Positions 12,536 through 24,978 of a DNA stretch of 64,000 nucleotides are shown piece after piece. The notes under the pieces are model-generated. The model did not search any database, was not told the origin of the DNA, and saw only the letters and a list, made by a program, of their open reading frames with translations. Numbering within the stretch: position 1 is the stretch's first letter; every line of letters begins with the position of its first letter. Made by a program: the position numbers and the translations under genes. The DNA comes from Phycomyces nitens (Eukaryota > Mucoromycota > Mucoromycetes > Mucorales > Phycomycetaceae): NCBI GenBank assembly GCA_022702545.1, contig JAHRBC010000002.1, forward strand, positions 5,332,001-5,396,000, written 5' to 3'.

Positions 12536-15500
12536 ATGGCCGAAAAACACCATATAGATTCGGTTCCGTCAAATCAGCATACCAATCGATACTCCTACAC
12601 CAACTCTGTAGATACCATTACCGATGGTAATGTTGGTTCTCTAGGCCACTATGGCGAAACCGAAGTAAATGTAGTGAACATTGAAGGTATATCAAATTAA
12701 TAGAGATAAATCAATGGTGTTTATTAACTATGGTTTATAGGTGCCATTGACGAGTACGAAACTCTCAAACGCGAATTAACCACACTTAGTCGCAAAACAA
12801 CAAATACCAGTAAACTTGAACAGGGAAATGCTCCATCAGAAGACTTTAACCTTGACGAATTCTTGAACGGTGTTTCCTCTGACTTTTCCAAGGCTGGCCA
12901 TACAAAGAAGCATATTGGTGTTGTCTGGAAGAATCTTACAGTAGAGGTAACCTATTATACCGAAATATTTTACATTATGTTCCATCTTAACATCTTATTA
13001 ACATCTTAATTGATCTTTTAGGGTGTTGCTGCCGAAGCTCATACTATCTCTACAGTAGCAACTTTTCCACTAAAGGCCTTGAAAATGTTAAAGGATTCCT
13101 TTAAGAAACAAGATATTCCTCAAAAGGTTATTCTTCGCAACAATACTGGTTTCTGTAAAGACGGTGAAATGCTGCTTGTCCTTGGGCGGCCTGGTGCTGG
13201 TTGTACTACCCTTCTCAAGATAATCTCAAACATGCGTGGATCTTACACAAGTGTTGAAGGCGATGTGTCATACGGAGGTATCGATCCCAAAACATTTGCC
13301 AAGTACTACCGCGGTCAAGTGTGTTACAACGAAGAAGAAGATCAGCATTATCCAACTCTCACTGCAAAACAAACTCTTCAGTTTGCCTTGCGTACAAAGA
13401 CTCCTGGATCTCGCCTTCCGGATGAAACCAGAAGAGACTTTGTAAGCCGTGTTCTTTACATGCTCGGAAACATGCTTGGTTTGACAAAGCAGATGGACAC
13501 CATGGTTGGAAATGCCTTTGTCCGTGGTCTCTCTGGTGGCGAACGCAAACGTCTCTCAATTGCAGAACAAATGACAACAGCTAGTTCTATCAACTGTTGG
13601 GATTGCTCTACTCGTGGTCTCGATGCCGCTTCTGCGCTTGACTTTGTCCGCTCCCTCCGTATCATGACCGATGTTCTTCACAAGACTACCATTGCAACAC
13701 TTTACCAGGCATCCAACAGCATCTTTAATCTTTTTGACAAAATTATCCTTCTTGACGATGGTTACTGCCTTTACTTTGGCCCTGTCGAACAAGCCAAGCC
13801 ATACTTTGAAAAGATGGGATTCTTTTGTCCTCCTCGCAAGTCTACTCCTGATTTCTTGACTGGAATCTGTAACCCGCTAGAGAGAGAGTTTCAACCTGGA
13901 TGCGAGAATACTGTACCACAGTTTGCCCATGAGTTCCAAGAAATCTATCTGGCTTCCGATATACATAAATCCATGATAGCCGAATTAAATGAGTATGAAA
14001 GCAAATTCCAAGCTGATAACCATGCCGAAGTCTTTATGCAGGCAATGGATGAAGAGCATCAAAAGCGTGCACCAGTAAAAAGTCCATATATTTCATCATT
14101 TTACCAACAAGTCAGAGCACTCTTGATCCGTCAATACTATCTCCTTATCAAAGACAAACCTGCGTTGATATCTCGCTATGGCACTATCCTCATTCAATCT
14201 CTGGTCACATCATCATGCTTCTACGCCCTTCCCTTGACGGGAGTCGGTGCCTTCTCTCGCGGAGGTGCCATTTTTTTTGCTATGCTCTTCAATTCTTTTA
14301 TTTCTCAAAGTGAACTTGTTCAATTTCTTATGGGCCGCCCAGTTCTTGAAAAACAAAAGCAATATGCTCTTTTTCACCCTTCTGCCTTTTATGCTGCCCA
14401 GGTTATTATGGATATTCCCTACGCTCTTGCGCAAGGTAAGCAAACAATAACTTGTCATTAGATGAAAAATCTAATCTCTTTTTATTATAGTCGCTCTATA
14501 CTCTGTCTGCTCTTACTTTATGACAGGCCTTAACCTAACGGCTGGAAAATTCTTTACTTTTTTTGTCATCCTATTCTTCCTCAACATGACTATGAATGGT
14601 GTTTTCCGTTTGTTTGGAGCTACGACTAGCAGTTTCTTTGTTGCCACTCAAGTTTCCAGTGTTATTCTTGTTGCTGCTGTTTCCTATGTTGGATATGGTG
14701 AGTTGGATATAGTTATACACATATTGCGATTTGCTTAACATTAATCGATTTCAATTAATAGCCCTTCCGTATCCTAAGATGCATCCCTGGCTTTACTGGA
14801 TTTACTGGGCTAATCCTGTATCTTATGCGTACAAGGCTCTTTTAGTTAACGAGATGGATGGCCAGAAATATTCGTGTGATGCTCCCGGAAACTCTGTTCC
14901 TTTTGGACCTGGCTATGACAATTGGGATCACAAGGTCTGCACAATGGTCGGTGGCGTTCCTGGCGAGAACTTTGTCAAGGGTGAATCTTACCTTCTCGAT
15001 GGACTTACTTACAGAACCTGGGAAGCTTGGGCGCCTGATTTCCTTGTTGTTGTTGCTTTCTTTATCTTGATATCTGTATCTTGTGCAATGGCAATGGAAT
15101 ACCTAAGCCCTCCAGAAGGAGGAAACGCCATCAAGTTTTATATTCCCGGAAAGGCTCCAAAGCATCGTACTGATGAGGAAGAGAATGAGCGTCGCAAGCG
15201 ACTGGCCAAGATTACCGAAGAAATGGACAGCATCTCTACTGGCACTACTTTTTCATGGCAGAATATCAACTATACTGTCCCTGTCAAGGGTGGTCACCTT
15301 CAGTTGCTTAACGGCATTGATGGTATTGTCAAACCTGGTCATCTTACTGCCCTCATGGGCTCTTCTGGTGCTGGAAAGACCACTCTATTGGATGTCCTCG
15401 CTCTCCGCAAGACTACCGGTGTTGTTACAGGAGATGTCTTTCTTAATGGCGAGGCGCTTTTGAGTGATTTCGAGCGTATTACAGGCTACTGTGAGCAAAT

Positions 15501-17139
15501 GGATGTACATCAACCTGCCGTTACAGTCCGCGAAGCCCTCAAGTTCTCTGCTTATCTTCGCCAAGATGCATCTGTCCCCAAGGCTGAAAAGGATGAATAT
15601 GTTGAAAAGATCATTCAGTTGCTCGAGATGGAAGATATATCTGATGCCCAGATTGGTATGGTTGATCGAGGAACTGGTATCTCTGTTGAAGAACGTAAAC
15701 GTCTTACTATTGGAATGGAGCTGGTTGGTAAACCTCAATTGTTGTTCTTGGATGAGCCCACATCTGGTCTTGATGCCCAGAGTTCCTTCAACATCATTCG
15801 CTTTATCCGCAAACTCGCAGACGCTGGCTGGCCCGTTCTCTGCACAATTCATCAACCTTCTGCAATTCTGTTTGGCCATTTTGATCATCTTTTGCTGCTT
15901 GTTCGCGGTGGAAAGACCGCTTATTATGGCGAGATTGGCCCTGATGCCCGTACCATGATCAACTACTTTGAGTCCAACGGTGGTCCCACTTGTCATCCTG
16001 AAGCCAATCCTGCAGAGTACATTCTCGAGGTTGTTGGTGCTGGAACTTCTGGAAAGGTTACCCGCGATTGGGCTGAAATCTGGACCGAATCAAAGGAAGC
16101 TAGTGACCTAGAAGCTGAACTCACAACTATCAAGAACAACGCCAACATACACCCTAGCCGTAAACCTCTTACCTATGCTACATCTTACTGGACTCAATTC
16201 AAGCTCGTATACAGCAGAATGGCATTGGCTTACTGGCGTGACACCGAGTACAACTTTGGTCGTTTCATAAACATTATTATAACTGCTCTTATCACTGGCT
16301 TTACCTATTGGAAACTTGGATCTTCTTCCTCTGATTTACAGTACAAGATCTTTGCTTTATTCAGTACATTTATCATGGCCATGACCCTTATTATTCTCGC
16401 TCAACCCAAGTTTATGACCGAACGCCTTTTCTTCCGCCGTGAATATGCATCTCGCTACTATAGTTGGTTCCCATGGACTGTTTCTAGCATCTTGGTCGAA
16501 ATTCCTTACGTGTTTGTGTTCGCAGCCTTCTTTATGTTCTGCTTTTACTGGACGACTGGCATGAGCACCGACTCTGAGGCGTGTGGCTACTTTTACATAA
16601 ACTTCATTTTCATTGTTATCTGGGCTGTCACTCTTGGTTTTGTTATTGCTGCTGTCTCTGAGCTCCCGACTATGGCGGCCATGATCAACCCTCTGGTTAT
16701 TTCTATCTTGATTCTTTTCTGTGGTCTTATGCAACCTGAATCTGCTATGCCTACTTTTTGGAGAAGATGGATGTACTGGATCGATCCGTTCCATTATTAC
16801 ATTGAAGGAATGGCAGTAAACGAACTTGAACATGTCACCGTTACATGTACAGATTCTGATCTTCTCAAGTTCTCTCCTCCTCCTAACCAGACCTGCGGCG
16901 AGTATATGGCCAACTATTTCTCTTATGGTGGATTTGGCTACGTTGCCAACCCTGATGCTATGCAGCCTGAAATGTGTGGTTACTGCAATTACAAATCCGG
17001 AACAGAGTATTTCTCTGGAGTTTATGGCTGGGATGCAGGCCACAAGTGGCGTAACGTTGGTATCCTTGCTGCCTTCTTCATCTTTAATATCATTGTTTTC
17101 CACATTCTTGTCTTTTTGAACAGAAAGGGCAGACGATAG
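12536..17139 (+). CDS. PDR-type ABC transporter (ABCG full-size), copy 2
   Basis: Five exons: 12536-12686, 12741-12946, 13022-14435, 14491-14697, 14762-17139, giving 1451 residues. Exons 2 to 5 have exactly the same lengths as in the upstream copy (206, 1414, 207 and 2378 nt); only the first differs (151 against 142). Motifs match copy 1: NBD1 GRPGAGCTT, LSGGERKR and WDCSTRGLD, NBD2 GSSGAGKTTLL, ISVEERKR and LDEPTSGLD. One NBD2 residue before the signature differs (V-D-R-G against V-D-Q-G). The NBD regions are almost identical to copy 1, while the N-terminal leader and both membrane domains differ clearly, especially the external loops and helices. This suggests separate substrates with homogenised ATPase parts. 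The expected role is drug or lipid efflux at the plasma membrane. Confidence 0.95.
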
Positions 17140-19448
17140 ATATATAATTTATTTTAATTTTATTATACTTGTTCGCTACACTTTACAATATACATATATC
17201 CACTCAACCTTTATTATATTATTCAGTTTCTTTGGTTCACAGCAAAGTTACGTATTTCTTTTTAAACATACCACCCCAAGTTAGTTCCCAAATCCAATAG
17301 AAATAAAAAATATTCTGACTTGGCAAAAAAAAAACTTGAAAGGCTGTTCTGCACCTATCCAGTGCACCTAGTTTCTGTAAGCGTGTATTAAGTTTATTTT
17401 TATCTTTATACTTGAGAGTAAAATCAAATCTATATATCTTTATGAATTATATGCTTTGATATCACTTTACAAGCTTTTGATACCAATATCTTTCTTTAAA
17501 AAAAAATAAAGACTTGAACCATTTATTGGCTATAAAGATAGCAGTAAAGAAGCATTCTTAAAGTATTCGTAAATATATGCCTGTCCTTTTTATTTATTAT
17601 AAATTATTTCAATAAAGCCCTCGTACTCTCTCCACATAGTCTCTTTAAAACATCTTCCCCTCTTCCCCTTGCATCAGTACCTTTACTTTCTCTTCTTCTT
17701 CTTCTTCTTCTTCTTATCCTTATTCTTATGTATATATACTAAAGTAAATCTCCTCATCTTTATAAACACAACATACTTTAAAAGCATTCATTCCCAAGAA
17801 CCAATAAGCAAACCATGGTCTCTCCCTTTTTTTAAGCAACTTTCGCATGTTTCCATATTAACTGAAAGAGAACTTTATATGCGCAAAATATCTATTCCAA
17901 CGCTTATTTTTACTTTTATTTTTGCAGATTGAACTTGTCCCTATTTTTATTTTTTATTTTTTGGATCTAGAAATGAGAATTGTCGATTGAAAATATTGGT
18001 TTCTAGAATCTTGGATCATAAGCTCGGTGCTATGCACAGTATTCAAGAACATTTTTTTTGAAAGCCTTGATAGCTTGAAATTATGGATTTTTTTTAAAAA
18101 AAAAGGAATATATATATATATATATTGACACCAATTGATATATCTTTGACAAAGCCAGTATATAAAGACATAAAAGGTGCTAAGAATTAGGTCTAAATCC
18201 TATGGAGTTCCCCGTTTTCAAATCCATTTAATCCTGTCAATAAAAAGAGAGAAACATGAGTATATGACATATCCCTTGTTGTTTAAACATGTGTGCCAAG
18301 AAGAAAAAGGGCGGAAGATTGAGTATGTCGTTCTCGTGTTAATAAGAATGCAAATATGAGTTAAGGAGAGCGTATCTTATTATTCTTATTAACAATCTTG
18401 TCGGTGTTCTTCTACTGCGATTAATGTTCTCAGTCATCAAGACCAGAATAAAGAATATATATTCTCAAGTTGATCCAAACCAAACAATGTATCTTGCAAA
18501 AAGACTAGTCTAAATAGAGTTTTTTTAGGAAAATATGCGCAAAATGCTCTTATTAAATATACTATAACTACTATTAGGAGAACAGAAAAAAATATAAAGA
18601 ATGGCGACGAGCCAATAACAATACCTTAACCTTGAACTGACTATTAAAGGTCACTAAAGACCCTGTAACCTTGTGGTTGCAACGGAAATATTAGTTTCGT
18701 TTGTTCAATTACCTTTACCCCCTTTCTTAATATTGCCTTTTCATAACAACCAATTCCTTCTGCTGTCATCGGCAGAGATGGTTGTTGCTTTTAAAATTGG
18801 TCCTTTACTAGCATACAGATGCTCGTTCTTGGGTGGGTAGTTTATGTATTTGTGGCATATGCTTTGTAAAATCCTTTGTCTGATTTATCAAAACCCCAAA
18901 AAATATTTTACCAACAAGGTGGGTATTTATAAGAAATTCCAGGAATAATTGTAACAGTAGAGGAATAAAGAATAGAAAGCACTTGTTCTATAGTTAGAAA
19001 GAACCCTGCATATTAAACCGATCAAAGGTATTTTATTTGTGCATATTTAAGGAGAGATAAAGAACTATATTGACATTAAATGTTATTATTATTATTTTGT
19101 TAGAGCAAAGAAGATCGAGCTCATCGTATAATAAAGACAAACCTTATCGATACCATTAAACATACTACAGTGTGGCGGATTGCGATCAAATTGGCCAGCA
19201 AGGGGATTTCGATATTGTCATGACCATCGTCAAGAAAATAAAATGAGGAATATATACAAAAACATCCAACCGATCCCCTATGCTGTATGCTAATGATGCC
19301 TAGCCCTTGTTTTCTATTTGGATCAACCCTGTCTTTCAAGGACACATATTGCTCGCATGTATAAGAGCGACGGCCTGAAAACATTATCAGCGCGCTCTTC
19401 ACTCTCACAAAAAACCACTAGAGAATTTCCCTTTAAAATAAGTTTCAA
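17140..19448. other. AT-rich intergenic region
   Basis: No gene is supported. The stretch holds a CTT/TTC microsatellite at about 17690-17715, a TA run at about 18111-18126 and several homopolymer tracts. The longest frame (about 17669-17932) is built on the microsatellite and is mostly F, L and S, so I treat it as spurious. The end of the region should carry the promoter of the RGS gene. Confidence 0.55.
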
Positions 19449-20619
19449 ATGACAAAAAAATATCTCTTTGGTTGGGACACAGCATTTTCCAGATGGTTTG
19501 GTGGGGCAAAAACAGAAATTAATGATGTCCACCTTGGTAAGCCCATTTACTCTCATCGCCCACCGTACAGACCATTTATCTTGACTATATTTTATAGATC
19601 ACATCCTGACAGGAAGTACATGCTCTCCTATCTCTCTCCAAGACTTTCGCTCGTTTCTTCAATTGAAAGAACACACTGCAGAGAATCTTGACTTTTACTA
19701 TTGGTACATTGGTTACTGTGAAAGGTTCAAGCAACTTTCTGATGAAGAAAAGGAAATGTCACCACCTCCAACCGAGAAGCCTCACCCAAAGAATACCAAG
19801 CAGCTGCCTGCAATGGAAGAAAAGCAGAACAAGTGCAACATGTTTGGTGAACCAGATGGAAACAACCCAGAAAACCTTTCATCTTTTGTCACTGCACCCG
19901 GAGCAGAGAAGCAGCCCTTTAGAGATGAAGTTAATACAGTCCTAAGAACATTCTTCCACCCAGACTCCTTTAAAGAGCTCAATGTAATCGGCTATCAGAA
20001 CAGATACACAGTCTACTGGGGTACTCGTACCACCAATCCAGAAGTGTTTGAAGATGCTCATCAGCACATTCGACAATTGATGGAGAAGTCCAGTCTAAAG
20101 AACTTTGTCCACCACGCAGTACAGAATATTCGTTACAGCTGGATCATGCTTCATTACATCGGTACCTTTGTCAACTTCATGCATGTTGTTTCTGTATTCT
20201 ATTACACGTACACCCATCACATGTGTCGGTGGTATCGAATACCAATCTTTCCGTTTACCTTTTTGTTCCTCATGTCTCTCTTATCTGGCCGATCAGGGTT
20301 CTGTACAATTCGAGGCTCGATGAAATTTAGACAGACACCATTGTATGAACTAGACTTGCGTAAATCGGACGGTATGAAGAAGGCTGATATTGAGAGTATT
20401 TCGGATTTGACTTCTATTATTGATTCCAATGTAATCCGAAAGCAACGGGTAAATATTTTATAAATCGTAAAGTATACCTGTTAAACTAATATTACTCTAT
20501 AGACTATGATCTTTCACATTTGGACATCTTCACTTTTATTAGCCATATGTACAACCATTCCTGCTCTAGTAATCACAAATGAGAATGACCCCTTGCCATT
20601 ACCATTACCACAAGCCTAA
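19449..20619 (+). CDS. Rax1-like RGS-domain membrane protein
   Basis: Three exons: 19449-19536, 19598-20448, 20503-20619, giving 351 residues. The N-terminal part reads as an RGS fold: P-I-S-L-Q-D-F-R-S-F-L around residue 40, then the RGS hallmark E-H-T-A-E-N-L-D-F-Y-Y-W, and later F-F-H-P-D-S-F-K-E-L-N and a helix ending N-F-V-H-H-A. An unstructured P/K/N-rich stretch (about residues 75-125) splits the RGS helices. Three hydrophobic segments follow at about 210-233, 243-262 and 313-335. RGS followed by C-terminal membrane helices is the layout of fungal Rax1 proteins, which in yeast mark bud sites for polarity. In a hyphal fungus a role in polarity or cell-cycle/G-protein signalling is inferred. 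The short P-L-P-L-P-L-P tail is unremarkable. It is shorter than yeast Rax1 (about 435 residues). Confidence 0.8.
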
Positions 20620-21010
20620 AACAGGCTATTCTCAAAGAGCTCTCGAAAGAGCATGTAGAGGCCATACCAGGTCATTATTCATTTATTCCCTATTATTTTT
20701 CTCTCTTTTTTTTAATATAATTTATCACAATAACTAGTACTTTTTTAATAAATATATACAACATTACATTTAACCGAAAACTACACTATTACATGTATAT
20801 ATATATATATATATATACTTATAATACTTTTTATGTAGAAGCTTCCGTACCCTCTGCCATGAGAAAAACTCCAATAGAACTGCGGGAAATCTTTGTTTTT
20901 GAAGTAATAATCACATTATACAATCGTCATTTGTTAATAAGCACAAATTAAAAAGGAAAATAGCGGAAGTATTGGCCGAGACAACCATGACACATTTGGT
21001 TTGTAAGAAG
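20620..21010. other. short spacer between the RGS gene and the inverted repeat
   Basis: The 391 bases include the presumed 3' untranslated region of the RGS gene and a TA dinucleotide run at about 20796-20817. Nothing else is recognisable. Confidence 0.5.
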
Positions 21011-22789
21011 AGATGAAATGTTTGGGATCAATAGAGATACCACAATATCTTATCAGATTCTAAACATGGCCAATAGTGCTTATTTGATATCTATCGAGGT
21101 CAAAGAGTGTTCCAGAGATGGGAATATATGCAGGTTATTATTATCAGATTCTAGACAAATCACTGTTTTTTTACAAACAAGCTACACATTGACAGTTGGA
21201 ATTGATATTTATTCCGAACAAAAAGGAACAACATTCAATAGCTGGTAAACTGGTTCAAGATGAGGCTTATTAGATATAGATATATACAGGTCATCTTTTT
21301 TTATCATTCCAGACAATGATCTATTCACAATTTATAAAGCTGAATAGAATTCTGTCATATAAAAATTGTTGCTTTTTATGGGGTAGAAACTGCAAATAAA
21401 AACAAAATAAAATAAAGGTTTCTTTATATGTATTTTGACAATTTGGTTTAAATATTGTTATCAGATTGAATGGTGGTACTACAGACTAGACCTTTTGTTT
21501 TTTTTTGTCAATCACCATCGTCTTGATAGGACAAGTACCAATAAAGACCTGGGCACTTTTGTTGTTGACAATAGACAATATTCATAGAATATTATTATAG
21601 TTCCACTTAGTATTTTTTAGGAGCCAGTGCAAATATTCAAAAAGATAGACAGTTTGGTTGCCATGACAAACCCTTAATTTTTATTTTTATCCTTGGCCTT
21701 GGGCTTGGTTTTGACCTTGGTCTTTGTGGGTAAAATAAACACCCATTCATGTTATTGTTACTATTGTGGCCAGGGTCAAAGTCCCATGTTACCATATCTT
21801 ATTTATTTTCATGACTAGGCATCACTTGCTGGTTTATTAGAGTGATCAAAATGCAATAAAATCCTCATTGTTCTTTATAAACCTTTCTTTTAAAAACCTT
21901 GCCTTTTTCCATCCACCTTATGACCCAGTAATACAGAAAAACTAGTGATAGTAGTTACTGAATACCCTGTTTTATATATATATAAAAATAACAAGGAAAT
22001 AACAGTACCTGGATGACTAGAGACCTACAGGAAAATATATCGAGTCGGTCAGGTCCGGACTGGTTCTTATTGGTCTCTGCCAAAGATAGTTATCAGATCT
22101 ATAAAGAATATAAAAAAGAATAATATTCTTTAAAAGCACATTTTACCCCAGGGTTGTTTTTTATTATTCTGTTGAATACCTCGCTTATTCTTGGCTTGCT
22201 AGTGTGCCAAAACAAAAAACAAAACAAAAAAATATGTTGTTTAATTATTGTATGTTTGAGTAGTGATTCAGAATTAATTATCAGATTGAATAATAAATAG
22301 TGCTACCAAAGTAAATATTCCCACAAAATGTCAAATAATGATATTTGAACAAGCAAGATCTTTATAGTTGGAGTATCAAGTAAATGGATTCTAGATACAT
22401 TTAAGAGATTCTACTTGATGCTTTTGTATATTTTAAAAATATGCAAGAGATTCTCGTGTAGTTGGTGTTTGGCAAGATGATTTACAAGTGAAAAATATGC
22501 TTAGCAGATCGATATTGTTTCAAAATTTGAAACACTTTGTGGATATAACCATCGATTTACTACAAATTGAGATTGATGCTCTTCTTTTGGGCTACATTCT
22601 AGTTATCACACACACATTTATTATAGTATTACAGACTTTTTTACATCTCAAGCATGGTAGCACATGTTTACAAAAAAAGTGCAACCGATATGGTGACACT
22701 ACCAAAGGCCTCTAATAGAAATATAATAAAAAGTATAAATAAAATAGTGATAGTCTACAAGATTAAATTAAATGGGGGGTTTCATAAGT
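21011..22789 (+). repeat. left arm of 1.78-kb inverted repeat
   Basis: This segment is repeated in reverse-complement at 23199-24978. By eye I found five substitutions (near 21017, 21098, 21546, 22420 and 22760) and one poly-T length difference (9 T at about 21498-21506 against 10 A in the other arm), roughly 99.7% identity. It has no long reading frame; its two longest frames (76 codons at 21018 and 75 at 22488) reappear identically on the minus strand of the other arm simply because the DNA is duplicated. Five copies of TTATCAGAT lie in it. No transposase, reverse transcriptase or terminal target duplication was seen. Confidence 0.95.
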
Positions 22790-23041
22790 ATATATTTTTA
22801 ACTTTTAAACTAACTTTTTTGAAAATATCACTATTAGACATTAGCTTGGCAAAAAGGTTTTTTGGTTTTCTTTTATGAATAATGATATCAAGTTAGTGAG
22901 TTGGGAGCACGTAATTAACAAAAGGTTTTTATTCAAATTATTTTGTCAAGGCCAATCTATTTCATAAATTCAAATATTTGAAATTCACCTGTTGATCAAG
23001 TCATTATGAGAACAGTTGGCGAGCCCTCTGTCAAGATGGTC

Positions 23042-23088
<47 letters not shown>

Positions 23089-23198
23089 TCTATTAACTGC
23101 TCAAATACTATGAATTAATATTTATGAATTTTATTTTATTTTTTTGCAGATAAATATAAGCTAATCATTACAATTGAATTCAAACCAATTAATGATGA
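22790..23198. other. spacer (loop) of the inverted repeat
   Basis: This is 409 bases of unique AT-rich sequence between the two arms. It contains a TTA/ATT microsatellite at about 23043-23087. If the locus is transcribed through, this would be the loop of a hairpin with a stem near 1.78 kb. Confidence 0.9.
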
Positions 23199-24978
23199 AC
23201 TTATGAAACCCCCCATTTAATTTAATCGTGTAGACTATCACTATTTTATTTATACTTTTTATTATATTTCTATTAGAGGCCTTTGGTAGTGTCACCATAT
23301 CGGTTGCACTTTTTTTGTAAACATGTGCTACCATGCTTGAGATGTAAAAAAGTCTGTAATACTATAATAAATGTGTGTGTGATAACTAGAATGTAGCCCA
23401 AAAGAAGAGCATCAATCTCAATTTGTAGTAAATCGATGGTTATATCCACAAAGTGTTTCAAATTTTGAAACAATATCGATCTGCTAAGCATATTTTTCAC
23501 TTGTAAATCATCTTGCCAAACACCAACTACACGAGAATCTCTTGCATATTTTTAAAATATACAAAATCATCAAGTAGAATCTCTTAAATGTATCTAGAAT
23601 CCATTTACTTGATACTCCAACTATAAAGATCTTGCTTGTTCAAATATCATTATTTGACATTTTGTGGGAATATTTACTTTGGTAGCACTATTTATTATTC
23701 AATCTGATAATTAATTCTGAATCACTACTCAAACATACAATAATTAAACAACATATTTTTTTGTTTTGTTTTTTGTTTTGGCACACTAGCAAGCCAAGAA
23801 TAAGCGAGGTATTCAACAGAATAATAAAAAACAACCCTGGGGTAAAATGTGCTTTTAAAGAATATTATTCTTTTTTATATTCTTTATAGATCTGATAACT
23901 ATCTTTGGCAGAGACCAATAAGAACCAGTCCGGACCTGACCGACTCGATATATTTTCCTGTAGGTCTCTAGTCATCCAGGTACTGTTATTTCCTTGTTAT
24001 TTTTATATATATATAAAACAGGGTATTCAGTAACTACTATCACTAGTTTTTCTGTATTACTGGGTCATAAGGTGGATGGAAAAAGGCAAGGTTTTTAAAA
24101 GAAAGGTTTATAAAGAACAATGAGGATTTTATTGCATTTTGATCACTCTAATAAACCAGCAAGTGATGCCTAGTCATGAAAATAAATAAGATATGGTAAC
24201 ATGGGACTTTGACCCTGGCCACAATAGTAACAATAACATGAATGGGTGTTTATTTTACCCACAAAGACCAAGGTCAAAACCAAGCCCAAGGCCAAGGATA
24301 AAAATAAAAATTAAGGGTTTGTCATGGCAACCAAACTGTCTATCTTTTTGAATATTTGCACTGGCTCCTAAAAAATACTAAGTGGAACTATAATAATATT
24401 CTATGAATATTGTCTATTGTCAACAACAAAAGTACCCAGGTCTTTATTGGTACTTGTCCTATCAAGACGATGGTGATTGACAAAAAAAAAACAAAAGGTC
24501 TAGTCTGTAGTACCACCATTCAATCTGATAACAATATTTAAACCAAATTGTCAAAATACATATAAAGAAACCTTTATTTTATTTTGTTTTTATTTGCAGT
24601 TTCTACCCCATAAAAAGCAACAATTTTTATATGACAGAATTCTATTCAGCTTTATAAATTGTGAATAGATCATTGTCTGGAATGATAAAAAAAGATGACC
24701 TGTATATATCTATATCTAATAAGCCTCATCTTGAACCAGTTTACCAGCTATTGAATGTTGTTCCTTTTTGTTCGGAATAAATATCAATTCCAACTGTCAA
24801 TGTGTAGCTTGTTTGTAAAAAAACAGTGATTTGTCTAGAATCTGATAATAATAACCTGCATATATTCCCATCTCTGGAACACTCTTTGACCTCAATAGAT
24901 ATCAAATAAGCACTATTGGCCATGTTTAGAATCTGATAAGATATTGTGGTATCTCTATTGATCCCAAACATCTCATCT
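23199..24978 (-). repeat. right arm of 1.78-kb inverted repeat
   Basis: Reverse-complement copy of 21011-22789. The outer boundary is near 24978, where similarity to the left flank falls away (a few bases of weak similarity continue). The inner boundary is at 23199, just before ATGAAACC-type sequence shared with the left arm. No coding capacity is recognised. Confidence 0.95.

Noticed and set aside
21018..24971. Four small frames (75-76 codons) that look like two conserved gene pairs
   Set aside because: Their identity is only a consequence of the inverted duplication; DNA conservation extends equally over the non-coding parts.
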